From assembly GCA_020796225.1 (NCBI GenBank), contig CM036756.1:44218398-44282397 (forward strand): a DNA stretch of 64,000 bases, written 5' to 3'. Position 1 is the stretch's first letter; every line of letters begins with the position of its first letter. Position numbers and translations under genes: made by a program. The notes under the pieces were generated by a model. It made no database searches. It had not been told where the DNA came from and saw nothing but the letters and a program-made list of their open reading frames with translations. Below are positions 21,208 to 32,491 of the stretch, piece by piece. The DNA is from Arion vulgaris (Eukaryota > Mollusca > Gastropoda > Stylommatophora > Arionidae).

Positions 21208-21450
21208 GCGTCTGTAGCTCAAGCGGTAGTGAGCTTGATCACGAACCCAAGCGCACCTGGTTCAAACTCCACGGTGGGCAAATTTGGAAGAAAATTCGTT
21301 TCCGTGGGATTTTTACAAAAGGTAAAAGTAGACTTCACCGTTCAGAAAGCAATGACGAACTACTGAACGTATAAGTGGTGCCTAGTAAATCAACGACTCG
21401 TGTACTGTGGTTGATGGCTACGTCCTTTAGGATATGTCACGATTTCCATT
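21208..21450 (+). mobile_element. tRNA-derived SINE, family A (best copy)
   Basis: GCGTCTGTAGCTCAAGCGG head with box A TAGCTCAAGCGG (21215-21226) and box B GGTTCAAACTCC (21259-21270), 44 bp apart exactly as in a tRNA. Then ccgttcagaaagcaatgacg and ctactgaacgtataag, ending tttaggatatgtcacg. Confidence 0.9.
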
Positions 21451-21664
21451 GTTCATCTTATACAGCTTCTCCCAGCTCTTCCGTATATCGTTAACCTCTG
21501 CCTCCTATCTTCTTTACATGTATTTTTAGGCTTTCCTCTCTTTCTCTTTCAGTACTGGCTTCAAGAAAGGGGTAATCTTGTATTCAAAACTACTGCATGA
21601 TAACTACATTTGTTACAATCCTTCCATTCGCATTGATGTGATCAATTTACATTTATAGTTATAG

Positions 21665-22300
21665 TCTCTTTCTTTATCTGTTCCATCATCAATGTGCTTG
21701 CCCTTTATAGGACGTTGCTCTCTTTGCAGCGCATCTGCAATTCACTCTGTCTCTAGCCAGTTCACCCACTTCGTCGATGGTCATATTCATGGTTTCTTTA
21801 ATATCTTGTAGCCATCTTCTTCTTGGTCTGCCTCTGCGTCCTGAGACTCTGCCTTCCAATATTGTTCTTTCCAGGCCATCGTGACGCTTGATGTTGCCAC
21901 AGTACCTTCTTTTTCTGTATAGTATATTGTTTATCAGCCACTTCTCTTTAACATTTAGTTCTTTCAGGACATCAGTGTTTTTCCCTTTTTCTGTCCATGG
22001 TATTCGTAGGATCTTTCTGTAGCATTTCGTTTCGAAGGACAGGATTTTCGTTCTTGTTGTGTGTGTAATGGTGCATGATTCACAATCATAAGTAGCCACT
22101 GGAAAAATGCATATTCTCAGTATTTTTAATTTTAGTATTTTGCTTAAAATGCTTTGCCATATGTTCTTCATAGTGTTTAACTTCCTGATTGCTATTGCCA
22201 ATCTTCTTGAGATTTTTTTGGAGCAGTCGCCGTAATTGTTAATTATTGAGCCCACGTATTCGTAGCTCTCTACACGTTAAAGTTCCTCATTGTTTATTTT
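21665..22300 (-). mobile_element. LINE RT C-terminus, 188-aa open frame
   Basis: The longest intact LINE frame in the minus direction (21689-22255): MGSIINNYGDCSKKISRRLA, ...ICIFPVATYDCESCTITHTT, RTKILSFETKCYRKILRIPW, TEKGKNTDVLKELNVKEKWL, ...RRYCGNIKRHDGLERTILEG, RVSGRRGRPRRRWLQDIKET, MNMTIDEVGELARDR. It covers the thumb-like C-terminus after the catalytic domain. The preceding sequence (NEEL..VESYEY) continues upstream but is broken. A 5'-truncated insertion. Confidence 0.9.
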
Positions 22301-22318
22301 GAATGTTAGGTGAGCGTT

Positions 22319-22460
22319 TTGCTTTGTCAGTTGACTTGCTTTGTCAGTTGACATTATTTTTGTTTTTGTGTATTCAAATATAGATGTTGGTCTTCACTAA
22401 CTTCTTTACCAATATAGATGTTGGTCTTCACTAACTTCTTTACCAATATAGATGTTGGTT
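22319..22460. repeat. Two short duplications (17 bp x2; 34 bp x2.4)
   Basis: gctttgtcagttgactt twice, then tatagatgttggtcttcact + 14 bp repeated. Confidence 0.9.
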
Positions 22461-22557
22461 TGTTTTTCTGTTTACATGCAACATTATTAGGTTATATATA
22501 GGAAATAATTTTAAAAATTACATCAAACGAACAAGACCTGCTATATAACAAATATTT

Positions 22558-24098
22558 CAGTATTTTAGACAACTTCTTCCTCGTGTAAAGCACTTCTCAT
22601 CAAAGATAGTATTTTAGACAACTTCTTCCTCGTGTAAAGCACTTCTCATCAAAGATAGTATTTTAGACAACTTCTTCCTCGTGTAAAGCACTTCTCATCA
22701 AAGATAGTATTTTAGACAACTTCTTCCTCGTGTAAAGCACTTCTCATCATAGATAGTATTTTAGACAACTTCTTCCTCGTGTAAAGCACTTCTCATCAAA
22801 GATAGTATTTTAGAGAACTTCTTCCTCGTGTAAAGCACTTCTCATCAAAGATAGTATTTTAGACAACTTCTTCCTCGTGTAAAGCACTTCTCATCAAAGA
22901 TAGTATTTTAGACAACTTCTTCCTCGTGTAAAGCACTTCTCATCAAAGATAGTATTTTAGACAACTTCTTCCTCGTGTAAAGCACTTCTCATCAAAGATA
23001 GTATTTTAGACAACTTCTTCCTCGTGTAAAGCACTTCTCATCAAAGATAGTATTTTAGACAACTTCTTCCTCGTGTAAAGCACTTCTCATCAAAGATAGT
23101 ATTTTAGACAACTTCTTCCTCGTGTAAAGCACTTCTCATCATAGATAGTATTTTAGACAACTTCTTCCTCGTGTAAAGCACTTCTCATCATAGATAGTAT
23201 TTTAGACAACTTCTTCCTCGTGTAAAGCACTTCTCATCATAGATAGTATTTTAGACAACTTCTTCCTCGTGTAAAGCACTTCTCATCATAGATAGTATTT
23301 TAGACAACTTCTTCCTCGTGTAAAGCACTTCTCATCAAAGATAGTATTTTATACAACTTCTTCCTCGTGTAAAGCACTTCTCATCATAGATAGTATTTTA
23401 GACAACTTCTTCCTCGTGTAAAGCACTTCTCATCATAGATAGTATTTTAGACAACTTCTTCCTCGTGTAAAGCACTTCTCATCATAGATAGTATTTTAGA
23501 CAACTTCTTCCTCGTGTAAAGCACTTCTCATCATAGATAGTATTTTAGACAACTTCTTCCTCGTGTAAAGCACTTCTCATCAAAGATAGTATTTTAGACA
23601 ACTTCTTCCTCGTGTAAAGCACTTCTCATCATAGATAGTATTTTAGACAACTTCTTCCTCGTGTAAAGCACTTCTCATCATAGATAGTATTTTAGACAAC
23701 TTCTTCCTCGTGTAAAGCACTTCTCATCATAGATAGTATTTTAGACAACTTCTTCCTCGTGTAAAGCACTTCTCATCATAGATAGTATTTTAGACAACTT
23801 CTTCCTCGTGTAAAGCACTTCTCATCAAAGATAGTATTTTATACAACTTCTTCCTCGTGTAAAGCACTTCTCATCAAAGATAGTATTTTAGACAACTTCT
23901 TCCTCGTGTAAAGCACTTCTCATCAAAGATAGTATTTTAGACAACTTCTTCCTCGTGTAAAGCACTTCTCATCATATATAGTATTTTAGACAACTTCTTC
24001 CTCGTGTAAAGCACTTCTCATCAAAGATAGTATTTTAGACAACTTCTTCCTCGTGTAAAGCACTTCTCATCATAGATAGTATTTTAGACAACTTCTTT
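22558..24098. repeat. Minisatellite T10, 49-bp unit, about 31 copies, higher-order pattern
   Basis: Unit begins tattttagacaacttcttcc and ends ...cacttctcatcaaagatag. An A/T variant (catcaaag or catcatag) gives a TTTTA pattern repeated three times between 23141 and 23827 (245-bp period). Old degenerate units continue to about 24230. Confidence 0.97.
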
Positions 24099-24230
24099 TT
24101 CTAGAAATGCCCTTTCCATTAAAGATAATATTAGAAACAGATTGTTCCTCTAGTAATGCTCTTACCATTATATATATTATTTGAGAGAATTACTTTCACT
24201 TCTGTTGCCCTTCTTAATAACGATTATACC

Positions 24231-25183
24231 TGAGAGAAACCTGTTCAGATTATGTAATATTTACGGCTACTTATGTTGAAGTATCCATCTTACACCTGGC
24301 ATTTCTTATCCAGACTTGTGTGCAGCATCACCCCATAATTACCGCCCGTGAGCCGCATGTTTTATATCAATCGTTTGGGCGTCTTACACAAAAGATAAGT
24401 AGCGATTGCAAAACGTCTATGGTTCGGTATGTTAAATTTCACGGAAAGGATTTAAAAAGTCGATCAATAAAAAGACAACGTACAAGTATTTGGGGCTTCT
24501 GGAGAAAACAAAAACAAATTACCAAAACACATTATTCGAGCTACAAACTCTTTTTTTCTAACGGCATATATTGTCTAGCACTACACTACGAGTGTTTCTA
24601 AGAACATAACAAACTAGCTCTCCAAGTAAAGAGTTTTACTGAGTAGTGTCTTTCATAAACGTGTCGACTGTTGAACACAGACACATGATCATGTTCTGCA
24701 AGATTGTCCTCTCCAGTATGAGCTGAGAAGCAACATGTGGCCACACTCGTCGACCTAAATACTAAACTTAGAGAAAATCTGACAGACGTGAAGCTGATTG
24801 CCCAGTTTGTGGTCCACAGTAAGGTAACCGCATGCCCAGAGATCGCTGAAGAAGAAGAACACAGAATAACTAGATCAGATTCGATCGAACAGTGTTTGCA
24901 CAAACACATGAAATAAGTTGCTTGTGCTAGAATATTTGAGACGAAAGAACATCATAAACACACACAGAGGTGTACACATATAACATACATGCTTACATTA
25001 TTCATAGTTGCTTCAATGATCATATTCATTGTATTGGCTCATTTGATTCCCCAGGGCTCTTAACACAAACCTCCTTATTTTCTTCGATACAAGGGTTCGA
25101 TCATAAACAAACTGGATCCTGATCAGAAACTTTTTTTCATTACAATGATAATTTATGGAATCGCTAATTTTCAACAATATGTA
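24231..25183. other. Unassigned intronic sequence
   Basis: A 93-codon frame on + (24320-24601) and a 103-codon frame on - (24598-24909) show no known motif. Confidence 0.4.
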
Positions 25184-25285
25184 TGTGTGTGTGTATATAT
25201 ATATATATGTCTGTATGCATGCCTGTCGTTCGCCTGTATGTATGTGTGTCTACGTCTTTGTATGTGTGTGTGCATGTATTGAAAA
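25184..25285. repeat. (GT)n/(TA)n simple repeat
   Basis: gtgtgtgtgtatatatatat then mixed tgtatgtgtg. Confidence 0.85.
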
Positions 25286-25799
25286 GAGAGTGAGGAATGT
25301 AAAATATTTATGAAATGTCTACAATGAACGTTCTACTAGGTAAATACTAGTAATGTTCTTCGTTCTAAATGTTAACATAAGTAACATGTGGGATTAATCT
25401 CTCTGCAACATCTACATAACACACTGGTTGTCCAACAAGAAACAGAATGTTTCCTAAGACGCTCCCCCAGCATCTGCCCAGATAAAACAGCAATATATCT
25501 CGCTCTGCATACTTATCTAAGACAAAAGATTGTCTGAACAATGTTATTTATTAAGGAAGGGATAAATGCTTTGCTGCTCATGTATAATGATATCAACCAA
25601 ATATCACATGTGTTTACGTCCGGGTTAGAGTTGATATGACGTGTAAACAAACTGACTGAAGGGGTAAACAACAGTATGTTTGGTTCGATTACGATTCTCA
25701 GAAACCTATGTAACTTGTTGGAATCGAATATCTTCTTCTATTTTCTTTAATTTTGATTAGCCTCCAAGCTCCAGGTTAAGACGAGATTTCTAGTACGGA
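25286..25799. other. Unassigned intronic sequence
   Basis: Nothing recognised. Confidence 0.4.
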
Positions 25800-26390
25800 C
25801 TATTTTGTGCATGATGCCTTTCACTGTCTCTATTATTTGTATGGTCCCTATTTTGCAAGGACATCATTTTGCTTTGTATCCACTGTATCGGAGTAACATT
25901 GCTTTTGAGGAGCACTTTCTGCTAGTAATCTGCTTATGTGGCCGAACGATTTAATTTGTTCCTTCTTGATGAAGTTTAGTGCTGATTTTTACCGCTTTTT
26001 CCCCTATGTTAACTTTTTTATCAACATGTACATTCTTGAAACGTCCAGAATTCTGAGTAGACACATAATCTCTGTCGTGAATAGTTTTATTCTATCTTTA
26101 GCGTCCATGTTTGGCATTAATAGCATAATATTAGGGGAAAAGATTGTGGTGTACAATGTTCTTTTAGTGCTCATGGTAACATTTTTACATTTCAAAATTG
26201 ATGAATTTGTCTTATGATTTGCTTTATTGCATCTATGCTGGATTTCGTTAGTTCTTTTTCCATTTGGTGAAAAAATGCTTCCTGGGTATGTAAAGTCTTT
26301 AACTTGATTGAATTCATGTTTGTCGATGGAGTTATGTAGTGTTGTCCTCTCGAGCAAATGTCATTACTTCGTTGTTCGAATATTTACTAA
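25800..26390 (-). mobile_element. LINE RT fragment, family X
   Basis: Minus strand 26004-26357: MLERTTLHNSIDKHEFNQVK, DFTYPGSIFSPNGKRTNEIQ, HRCNKANHKTNSSILKCKNV, TMSTKRTLYTTIFSPNIMLL. Collinear with 18050-18400. The downstream part (25800-26003) is frame-broken. Confidence 0.8.
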
Positions 26391-26873
26391 GTGTGTACAA
26401 GTTAACTCTTTCCACACCAATCGATGAACTCTGCGTCAGAGCGTATTCCCGTTGAACTGCATTCTCACCTCGCATATAGTAAAACGGAACTTAGATGATT
26501 TGGGCGTGTGGTTGGCGATCACACAATTTTTAAAAGTAAAAGCTACAAAATAAAGACAGGAAAAAAACTCGAACTGCTCATGAAGATGTCACGGTTTCCG
26601 GTAGAGAGAAAGGCACAGTATTGAATTGAGAGAAATTTGTGTATCTCTGCCTTGATTGATTGATTAATAGGACCATCTTCATTGCACTTCGGTTAGTAAC
26701 CATGTGTGCTCCGATATCTATCTTACACAGAAAGATCTCAGAAGCAATGCTCGAATTCCGTAGCACCGGCTAGTGTCTTTGTTCTAATTTAGAAGATGGT
26801 AAAAATATTTTGAAGGAATTTTATTAATTATTTTTTTTATAATGAATTTTGTCCTGGCAGAAGCTTTCCAGTC

Positions 26874-27524
26874 AAACTAGAAGATAAAACCCTCCGAGAT
26901 ACAACCGCTTTCACATACCTTGGAAGTGTTATTAGCAATGAAGGAGGCGCTGGATCTGACATTAAAAACAGACTGAGTAAGGCACGAAGTGCATTCATGA
27001 CCCTTCAGACCGCCTGGAAATCTGCCCAATACAGCATCAGAACCAAGACTAGTATCTATAACAGCTGTGTGCTGTCAACATTGCTGTACAGATCGGAATG
27101 CTGGAGAATGACAGAACAGGATATGTCCAGACTCTCCACCTTTCATACAACTTGTCTGCGAAAAATCCTACGCGTGTACTGGCCGACTACTATCTCGAAC
27201 CAAGAATTGCTTGCAAGATGCCAACAAGAAAATATGGGCACTATCATCCGAACACGACGCTGGAAATGGATTGGACATGTGATGCGCAAGGAGACTGGCT
27301 CCGACACGAAAACTGCACTGAGATGGACTCCAGAGGGTAGGCGAAAGCGTGGAAGACCCAAGACGACCTGGAGGAGAACGATAGAGCAAGAACTGAAGGA
27401 AATGAATCATAGCTGGAACACAATACAGAGGAAGGCCATGAACAGGAAAGAATGGTGTACGTTTGTTGCTGCCCTAAACACCAAGGGCGTAACAGGCTAA
27501 AGAGAGAGAGAGAGAGAGAGACAG
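26874..27524 (+). mobile_element. LINE, 5'-truncated, 13-bp TSD, 210-aa RT C-terminus
   Basis: Exact direct repeats agaagctttccag at 26861-26873 and 27525-27537. The frame is open through almost the whole insert: LEDKTLRDTTAFTYLGSVIS, NEGGAGSDIKNRLSKARSAF, MTLQTAWKSAQYSIRTKTSI, YNSCVLSTLLYRSECWRMTE, QDMSRLSTFHTTCLRKILRV, ...TRRWKWIGHVMRKETGSDTK, TALRWTPEGRRKRGRPKTTW, then VAALNTKGVTG and stop at 27500, with a (GA)n tail. YLGS, YRSECW, WKWIGHVMR and KRGRPKTTWRR are standard LINE C-terminal marks. The youngest-looking retrotransposon in the window. Confidence 0.93.
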
Positions 27525-27636
27525 AGAAGCTTTCCAGCCTTCTCTTTTCGATTTGGAAATTGTCGAAGGTTTTTTACGGGTTCAACTTGAACACGGGACC
27601 TACATTTCAGTTTTTATTTCCGTATGGACTAGAAAC

Positions 27637-28571
27637 TTGATCTCATCTACACTGATAGTAGGTGATCTCATCTACACTGATAGTAGGTGATCTCATCTAC
27701 ACTGATAGTAGGTAATCTCATCTACACTGATAGTAGGTAATCTCATCTACACTGATAGTAGGTAATCTCATCTACACTGATAGTAGGTAATCTCATCTAC
27801 ACTGATAGTAGGTGATCTCATCTACACTGATAGTAGGTGATCTCATCTACACTGATAGTAGGTGATCTCATCTACACTGATAGTAGGTAATCTCATCTAC
27901 ACTGATAGTAGGTGATCTCATCTACACTGATAGTAGGTAATCTCATCTACACTGATAGTAGGTAATCTCATCTACATTGATAGTAGGTGATCTCATCTAC
28001 ACTGATAGTAGGTGATCTCATCTACACTGATAGTAGGTGATCTCATCTACACTGATAGTAGGTGATCTCATCTACACTGATAGTAGGTGATCTCATCTAC
28101 ACTGATAGTAGGTAATCTCATCTACACTGATAGTAGGTGATCTCATCTACACTGATAGTAGGTGATCTCATCTACACTGATAGTAGGTGATCTCATCTAC
28201 ACTGATAGTAGGTGATCTCATCTACACTGATAGTAGGTGATCTCATCTACACTGATAGTAGGTAATCTCATCTACACTGATAGTAGGTAATCTCATCTAC
28301 ACTGATAGTAGGTAATCTCATCTACACTGATAGTAGGTAATCTCATCTACACTGATAGTAGGTAATCTCATCTACACTGATAGTAGGTGATCTCATCTAC
28401 ACTGATAGTAGGTAATCTCATCTACACTGATAGTAGGTAATCTCATCTACACTGATAGTAGGTAATCTCATCTACACTCATAGTAGGTAATCTCATCTAC
28501 ACTGATAGTAGGTAATCTCATCTACACTGATAGTAGGTGATCTCATCTACGCTGATAGTAGGTGATCTCTG
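27637..28571. repeat. Minisatellite T11, 25-bp unit, about 37 copies, derived from SINE B
   Basis: Unit starts gatctcatctacactgatag and ends taggt. The neighbouring SINE has actcgatctcacctacactgagatcagg at this place, so the unit is an amplified internal SINE segment. g/a variants (ggtgat or ggtaat) alternate in blocks. Confidence 0.95.
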
Positions 28572-28644
28572 TAAATATATCCAGATGGCTTCAGGAGGTA
28601 GCGAACCGAGCATATTTAGAACAAGAGGTGAACAACTAACCTCT

Positions 28645-28835
28645 ACGCCACAGTGACTCACAGAGTCTGTGCCTTATGTGCCAGTGACCGCGTACGCCAC
28701 AGTGACTCACAGAGTCTTTGTTTTATGTGCCAGTGACCACGTACGCCACAGTGACTCACAGAGTCTTTGTTTTATGTGCCAGTGACCACGTACGCCACAG
28801 TGACTCACAGAGTCTTTGCTTTATGTGCCAGTGAC
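28645..28835. repeat. Minisatellite T12, 49-bp unit, about 3.9 copies
   Basis: Unit begins tacgccacagtgactcacag. The SINE head end (ctacgccacagtgactcac) supplies its first half. Confidence 0.9.
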
Positions 28836-28954
28836 CGCGATGAGCATTGATGATGATACTAATGATAAAATGTTCTGGTTTTGTTGAACTTTTGTTCTGG
28901 AAGTCAAACGATAGAGATATAATCGTTCGTCTTGTTAATTATTTACTTACATCT

Positions 28955-29240
28955 GTCCAGAGCCAACTATAAACTTATGGGCCTCAGGTAAAAATTATGG
29001 GAAATCAGACCCCAACCGGTCTCTTGACATCGCCTTCCAGTATTGTTGTATATAGACGAATTCATTTTAAAATCGACACAAAATGCTAAATCAAAGTTAT
29101 ATTATGCAACAAATTAAGTTTAACAATACGGAATATCAATATGATAACTATTTTTCATCAATAAATAACCATAGACTCACAGAATTGAGTAAAATTGAAA
29201 AAAGCTTGTAGTGAGTGTTCTATCAAACACATATATATAT
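28955..29240 (+). repeat. Dispersed repeat R5, copy 1
   Basis: cagagccaactataaactta, gaaatcagaccccaac, gtatatagacga.ttcattttaaaatc, aataaccatagactcaca. Also at 31500-31780 and 37200-37475(-). Origin unknown. Confidence 0.75.
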
Positions 29241-29704
29241 ATATATGTATATATGTATATATTACAACCCCCAACTTAAACTAAGTCAGGTTTTCCCGTC
29301 AGCTATCAGGCCTAGGTAGAGTTAACTGGGATCTGCGTCTCTTCTCCCCTGCTACAGAATTATTCGTCTTGTTAATTATTTACTTAGATTCGTCTCTCTC
29401 TCTCTTATCTACCCTGCTACAGATAAACACAAAACATTCCTGGACGATGTAGTCACTGACCTTGCCTAGGTCACCGTAACAATTGATGCATGTATATGCA
29501 CGTGCACCTGCAGTTGGTTGTCAATCTCAGCTGTCAAAGCAAACACTTCTTATCTCGGCAACACGCTCACTTGGCTCATGGAACGTCTCAGGTTCATTCC
29601 CCTTTCTTACTAACATATAACATGCGTAACAACATCTGCCGATTAAACGAACAATCATTTATTAGCCGAGTCTGATTAGGGAAGGAGCGGTTAATGCGCA
29701 TCAC
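29241..29704. other. Unassigned, with a (TA)n run at 29230-29265
   Basis: No gene recognised; two partly repeated lines (gttaattatttacttaga). Confidence 0.4.
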
Positions 29705-29945
29705 CTAGGGGGTCTCTGTGGCTGGGTGGTTAAGCCCTTTGCCTTGTGAGTCGAAGGTCGTGGAGTAGAATCCGGACCGCGCCGTTCTGTTCACGAGTGC
29801 AGTTTTTCTAGAGGCCCATAGGCTTGTTGCAGGAGCTACGGAGTTCGTGCTTTGTGCAATACTCTTGGCAAGTAGCGTGCCATTTCTGCGGAGAGAGACC
29901 GAACCATATGAGGTAAAACCCGGTGCAATGAAGTCAATCCATCGG
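29705..29945 (+). mobile_element. tRNA-derived SINE, family C
   Basis: Head gtctctgtggctgggtggttaag (box A TGGCTGGGTGG) ... gagtagaatccgg (box B), then a body ending gtgcaatgaagtcaatcc. Confidence 0.75.
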
Positions 29946-29964
29946 CTTTAAAACCCTTTTTTAA

Positions 29965-30432
29965 ATATCTAGTAGATGTGGTACAAATGAGTTAATTCCT
30001 TGAGGGTATCTGTGGAGTAAAGAATATGCGCTCGTCTCTCGTGCCAAAATATCTAGTAGATGTGGTACAAATGAGTTAATTCCTTGAGGGTATCTGTGGA
30101 GTAAAGAATATGCGCTCGTCTCTCGTGCCAAAAGTAACAGGTTCTTTCCCCTCGTAGAACTATCTGGATATTTTCCCAGAAGTCCCTGATATCAGTGAAG
30201 GTGAGTTCGAGCTCCTAGTCCTATCGGAGATGGACGATAAAACATAGGTCACGTGTTCAATTTGAGCACGTAAAAGAACCATTGGCAGTTCTAAATCGAG
30301 AAGAGCAGGTTGGAAAGACACTGCCCAGAAAAAAAATTCATTAGAAAAGATAAAAATTAAAATTCATACATAAATATCTTCACCATCTTCAAAATTACAT
30401 CAGGGACCCTCGCCGGTGCTATGGAGTTGTAG
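29965..30432 (+). mobile_element. SINE family B with its head; first 84 bp duplicated
   Basis: atatctagtagatgtggtac at 29965 and 30049 starts an 84-bp tandem duplication covering the tRNA-like head. Then aggttctttcccc (box-B-like), tgagttcgagctcctagtcc, cgataaaacataggtcacg, ccctcgccggtgctatgg. It stops at about 30432 in a short atgt-rich repeat (30423-30532). Confidence 0.8.
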
Positions 30433-30529
30433 ATGTGATACATGTTTGTTCATGTCTAGTACATGTTAGTTCATGTCTAGTAGATGTGGTACATGTTAGT
30501 TCATATCTAGTGGATGCTGTACACGTTAG

Positions 30530-30672
30530 ATAGGACTAGAAACTGGATCTCATCTACATTGTAATCAGGGATCGATGAAAAAAATATCCCGATATCTCTA
30601 AGCGGGAAGCAAACTGATTATCTTTAGAGCTAGAGGCAAGCACTTTATATCTACATCACAGAGTCACCTTAA
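30530..30672 (-). mobile_element. SINE family B, head fragment
   Basis: gataggactagaaactggatctc ... tcccgatatctc ... ctacatcacagagtcacc, reverse orientation. Confidence 0.75.
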
Positions 30673-30679
30673 CCCCAGA

Positions 30680-31165
30680 ATACCAGAATAGTAACAACAT
30701 GCATATTCCCAGTAGCAACGTATGGATGTGAGACATGCACGTTTAACAAGGTAGTGGGAAAACATATATGGGATATTGAAAATAAATATTAAAGAATATT
30801 CCTCCGTATACCGTGGGCAGAAGTGAGAACAAATAAATCTTCCCCCAAGGAACTCAAAATTAAAGAAATTTGACTGATGCTACCAATAAGAATGAAAAAA
30901 ATTGAAACATTTTGAATACATAAAAAGACATAAAGGGCTATAGAAAATAATTGGGGAGAGTGGCGTTCTGGCAGTGAGGAGAAGAGCAAGACCACAGGGA
31001 AGAAGAATTCAGGATGTGATAAATGATCTGAGCATGATAGCAGCGAAGACAGGATATCCTGGTTTGCGAGAGAGAGAGAGAGAGAGAGAGAGATAGATAG
31101 ATTCATAAGAACTGTTAAGATGGCAACGTTTTGTTCAGGAGAAAGCTTTTGATGATAAGTATCAC
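30680..31165 (+). mobile_element. LINE RT C-terminus, family 2
   Basis: CIFPVATYGCETCTFNKVVG, KHIWDIENKY, RIFLRIPWAEVRTNKSSPKE, LKIKEI, with later frames broken. A gatgat-like end with a (GA)n insertion at 31068-31092. Confidence 0.85.
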
Positions 31166-31412
31166 ACAGTGAGCTTCTGTAGTTTAAGTGGTAGTGTGCT
31201 CGATCATAACCCAAGCGTACCTGGTTCAAACTCCACGGTGGGCAAGTTTGGAAGCAAATTAGTTCCATTGGAATTTTAAGAACGATAAAAATAGACCTCA
31301 CCTTTCAGAAAGCGATGACACACTACTAAACGTATAAGTGGTGCCTAGAAAATCGACGACTCGTTTACTGTTGTTGATGCATAAGTCCTGTAAAAGATAT
31401 ACTACATTTGTC
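31165..31412 (+). mobile_element. tRNA-derived SINE, family A
   Basis: Box A TAGTTTAAGTGG (31180-31191), box B GGTTCAAACTCC (31223-31234); body with cctttcagaaagcgatgac. Confidence 0.9.
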
Positions 31413-31499
31413 ATTCATTTCATAATACAGATAGTGTGCTGTATACAATATGGAATGTCCTTTCCTATTCCAAAATGTTCATATTCTACAAGTATGGAA

Positions 31500-31780
31500 G
31501 TGTTAGTCATTCCAGAGCCAACTATAAACTACTGGGCCTTCGGGCTCAGGTAAGAATTGTGGAAATCAGACCCCAACTACACCACGTGACCTCGCATTCT
31601 AGTATTGGTGTATATAGACGATATCATTTTAAAATCAACACAATGCTAATAAGTCATATTATGCAAAGTTAAGTTTAACATGAATATCAATATTATAATA
31701 TTTTTCCAATAAATAACCATAGACTCACAAATTGAGTAAAACTGCAAAAAGGCTGCAGTGTTCTTCAAACATCTGTATTT
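31500..31780 (+). repeat. Dispersed repeat R5, copy 2
   Basis: agagccaactataaactactgggcc ... ccataga-ctcacaaattgagtaaaactg. Confidence 0.75.
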
Positions 31781-31994
31781 TCGGATCCTTTCTTATCTAG
31801 GTCGGAATACGCATTGTCAGCATGTGTGACCTCTGTATCTTCCCATGCTCTTTTATGATGATTCTATGATTATTAAATTTCGTGTATGATTTTAGAGATT
31901 ATGCATTTCTAATAGTTTAAATTGCGTAATCGTAGAAATAAGTAATAAGTTGACAATGTCGCGTTGACATAAATCTCTGCAGGTATCTATCTTC

Positions 31995-32330
31995 TATTCT
32001 CTAATCCTGTTTGTCTTTCAACGTCAGGTCAAAGACATGGAGCGACCTCTTTATGCATATTGTCTTTCTTTTTTCCATCCTGATTTGCTTCACAGCTTCG
32101 GAAGAAGACATTTCTAGTATGGGCTTTGTATCTTCTAATAGTGTCTTTCGTCGCTTGATATCTCTGAGTCCACCTTTTTCTGCCACTTTTTGCTTTGTAC
32201 CACTGTATCGATAACATTGCTCTCTTATATGCATGTTGTAATCTGCTTATTTGCCACCATTTATTTGTTGCTTCTTGATGAAGTTCAGTCTGATTTTACC
32301 CACTTTTTCTTGATCTCCTTTTCCTAATCT
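31995..32330 (-). mobile_element. LINE fragment, family X
   Basis: Minus strand covers NFIKKQ...W..., ...MLSIQWYKAKSGRKRW, TQRYQATKDTIRRYKAHTRN. Collinear with 25800-25950(-) and 18480-18800(+). Confidence 0.7.
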
Positions 32331-32491
32331 TTGAGCATACTTTCTGCAGAAATATCTGTTCAATATCATGTCTCAAAGTCTGAAGTAATCGTTTTTTCCT
32401 TCTACAAACAGACAATCAACTTTATAATTCGTTATCATTTTTTCTGAAATGTTCTGTGACACGATATCTTTCTGCTTTCTCTCTCCCACAG

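Larger units (their letters stand above)
26651..28640 (-). mobile_element. SINE family B, exploded by a LINE insertion and a minisatellite
   Basis: The SINE can be followed as 26651-26873 (tail, ccatcttcattgcacttcgg, gaattccgtagcaccggc), 27525-27650 (ctttccagccttctcttttc, acacgggacctac, atggactagaaacttg) and 28572-28640 (tatccagatggcttcaggagg, accgagcatatttag). Between these lie a LINE with TSD (26874-27524) and a 25-bp array (27637-28571). The 35462-35905 copy shows the undisrupted order. Confidence 0.85.

Noticed and set aside
21208..21280. Functional tRNA gene (good A and B boxes)
   Set aside because: The same head is followed by the same body at 31165, 1768(-) and 14725, so it is a SINE promoter.
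24320..24909. Short frames of 93 and 103 aa as host genes
   Set aside because: No motif, no splice or family support, and they lie in intron 4 of the sulfotransferase gene.
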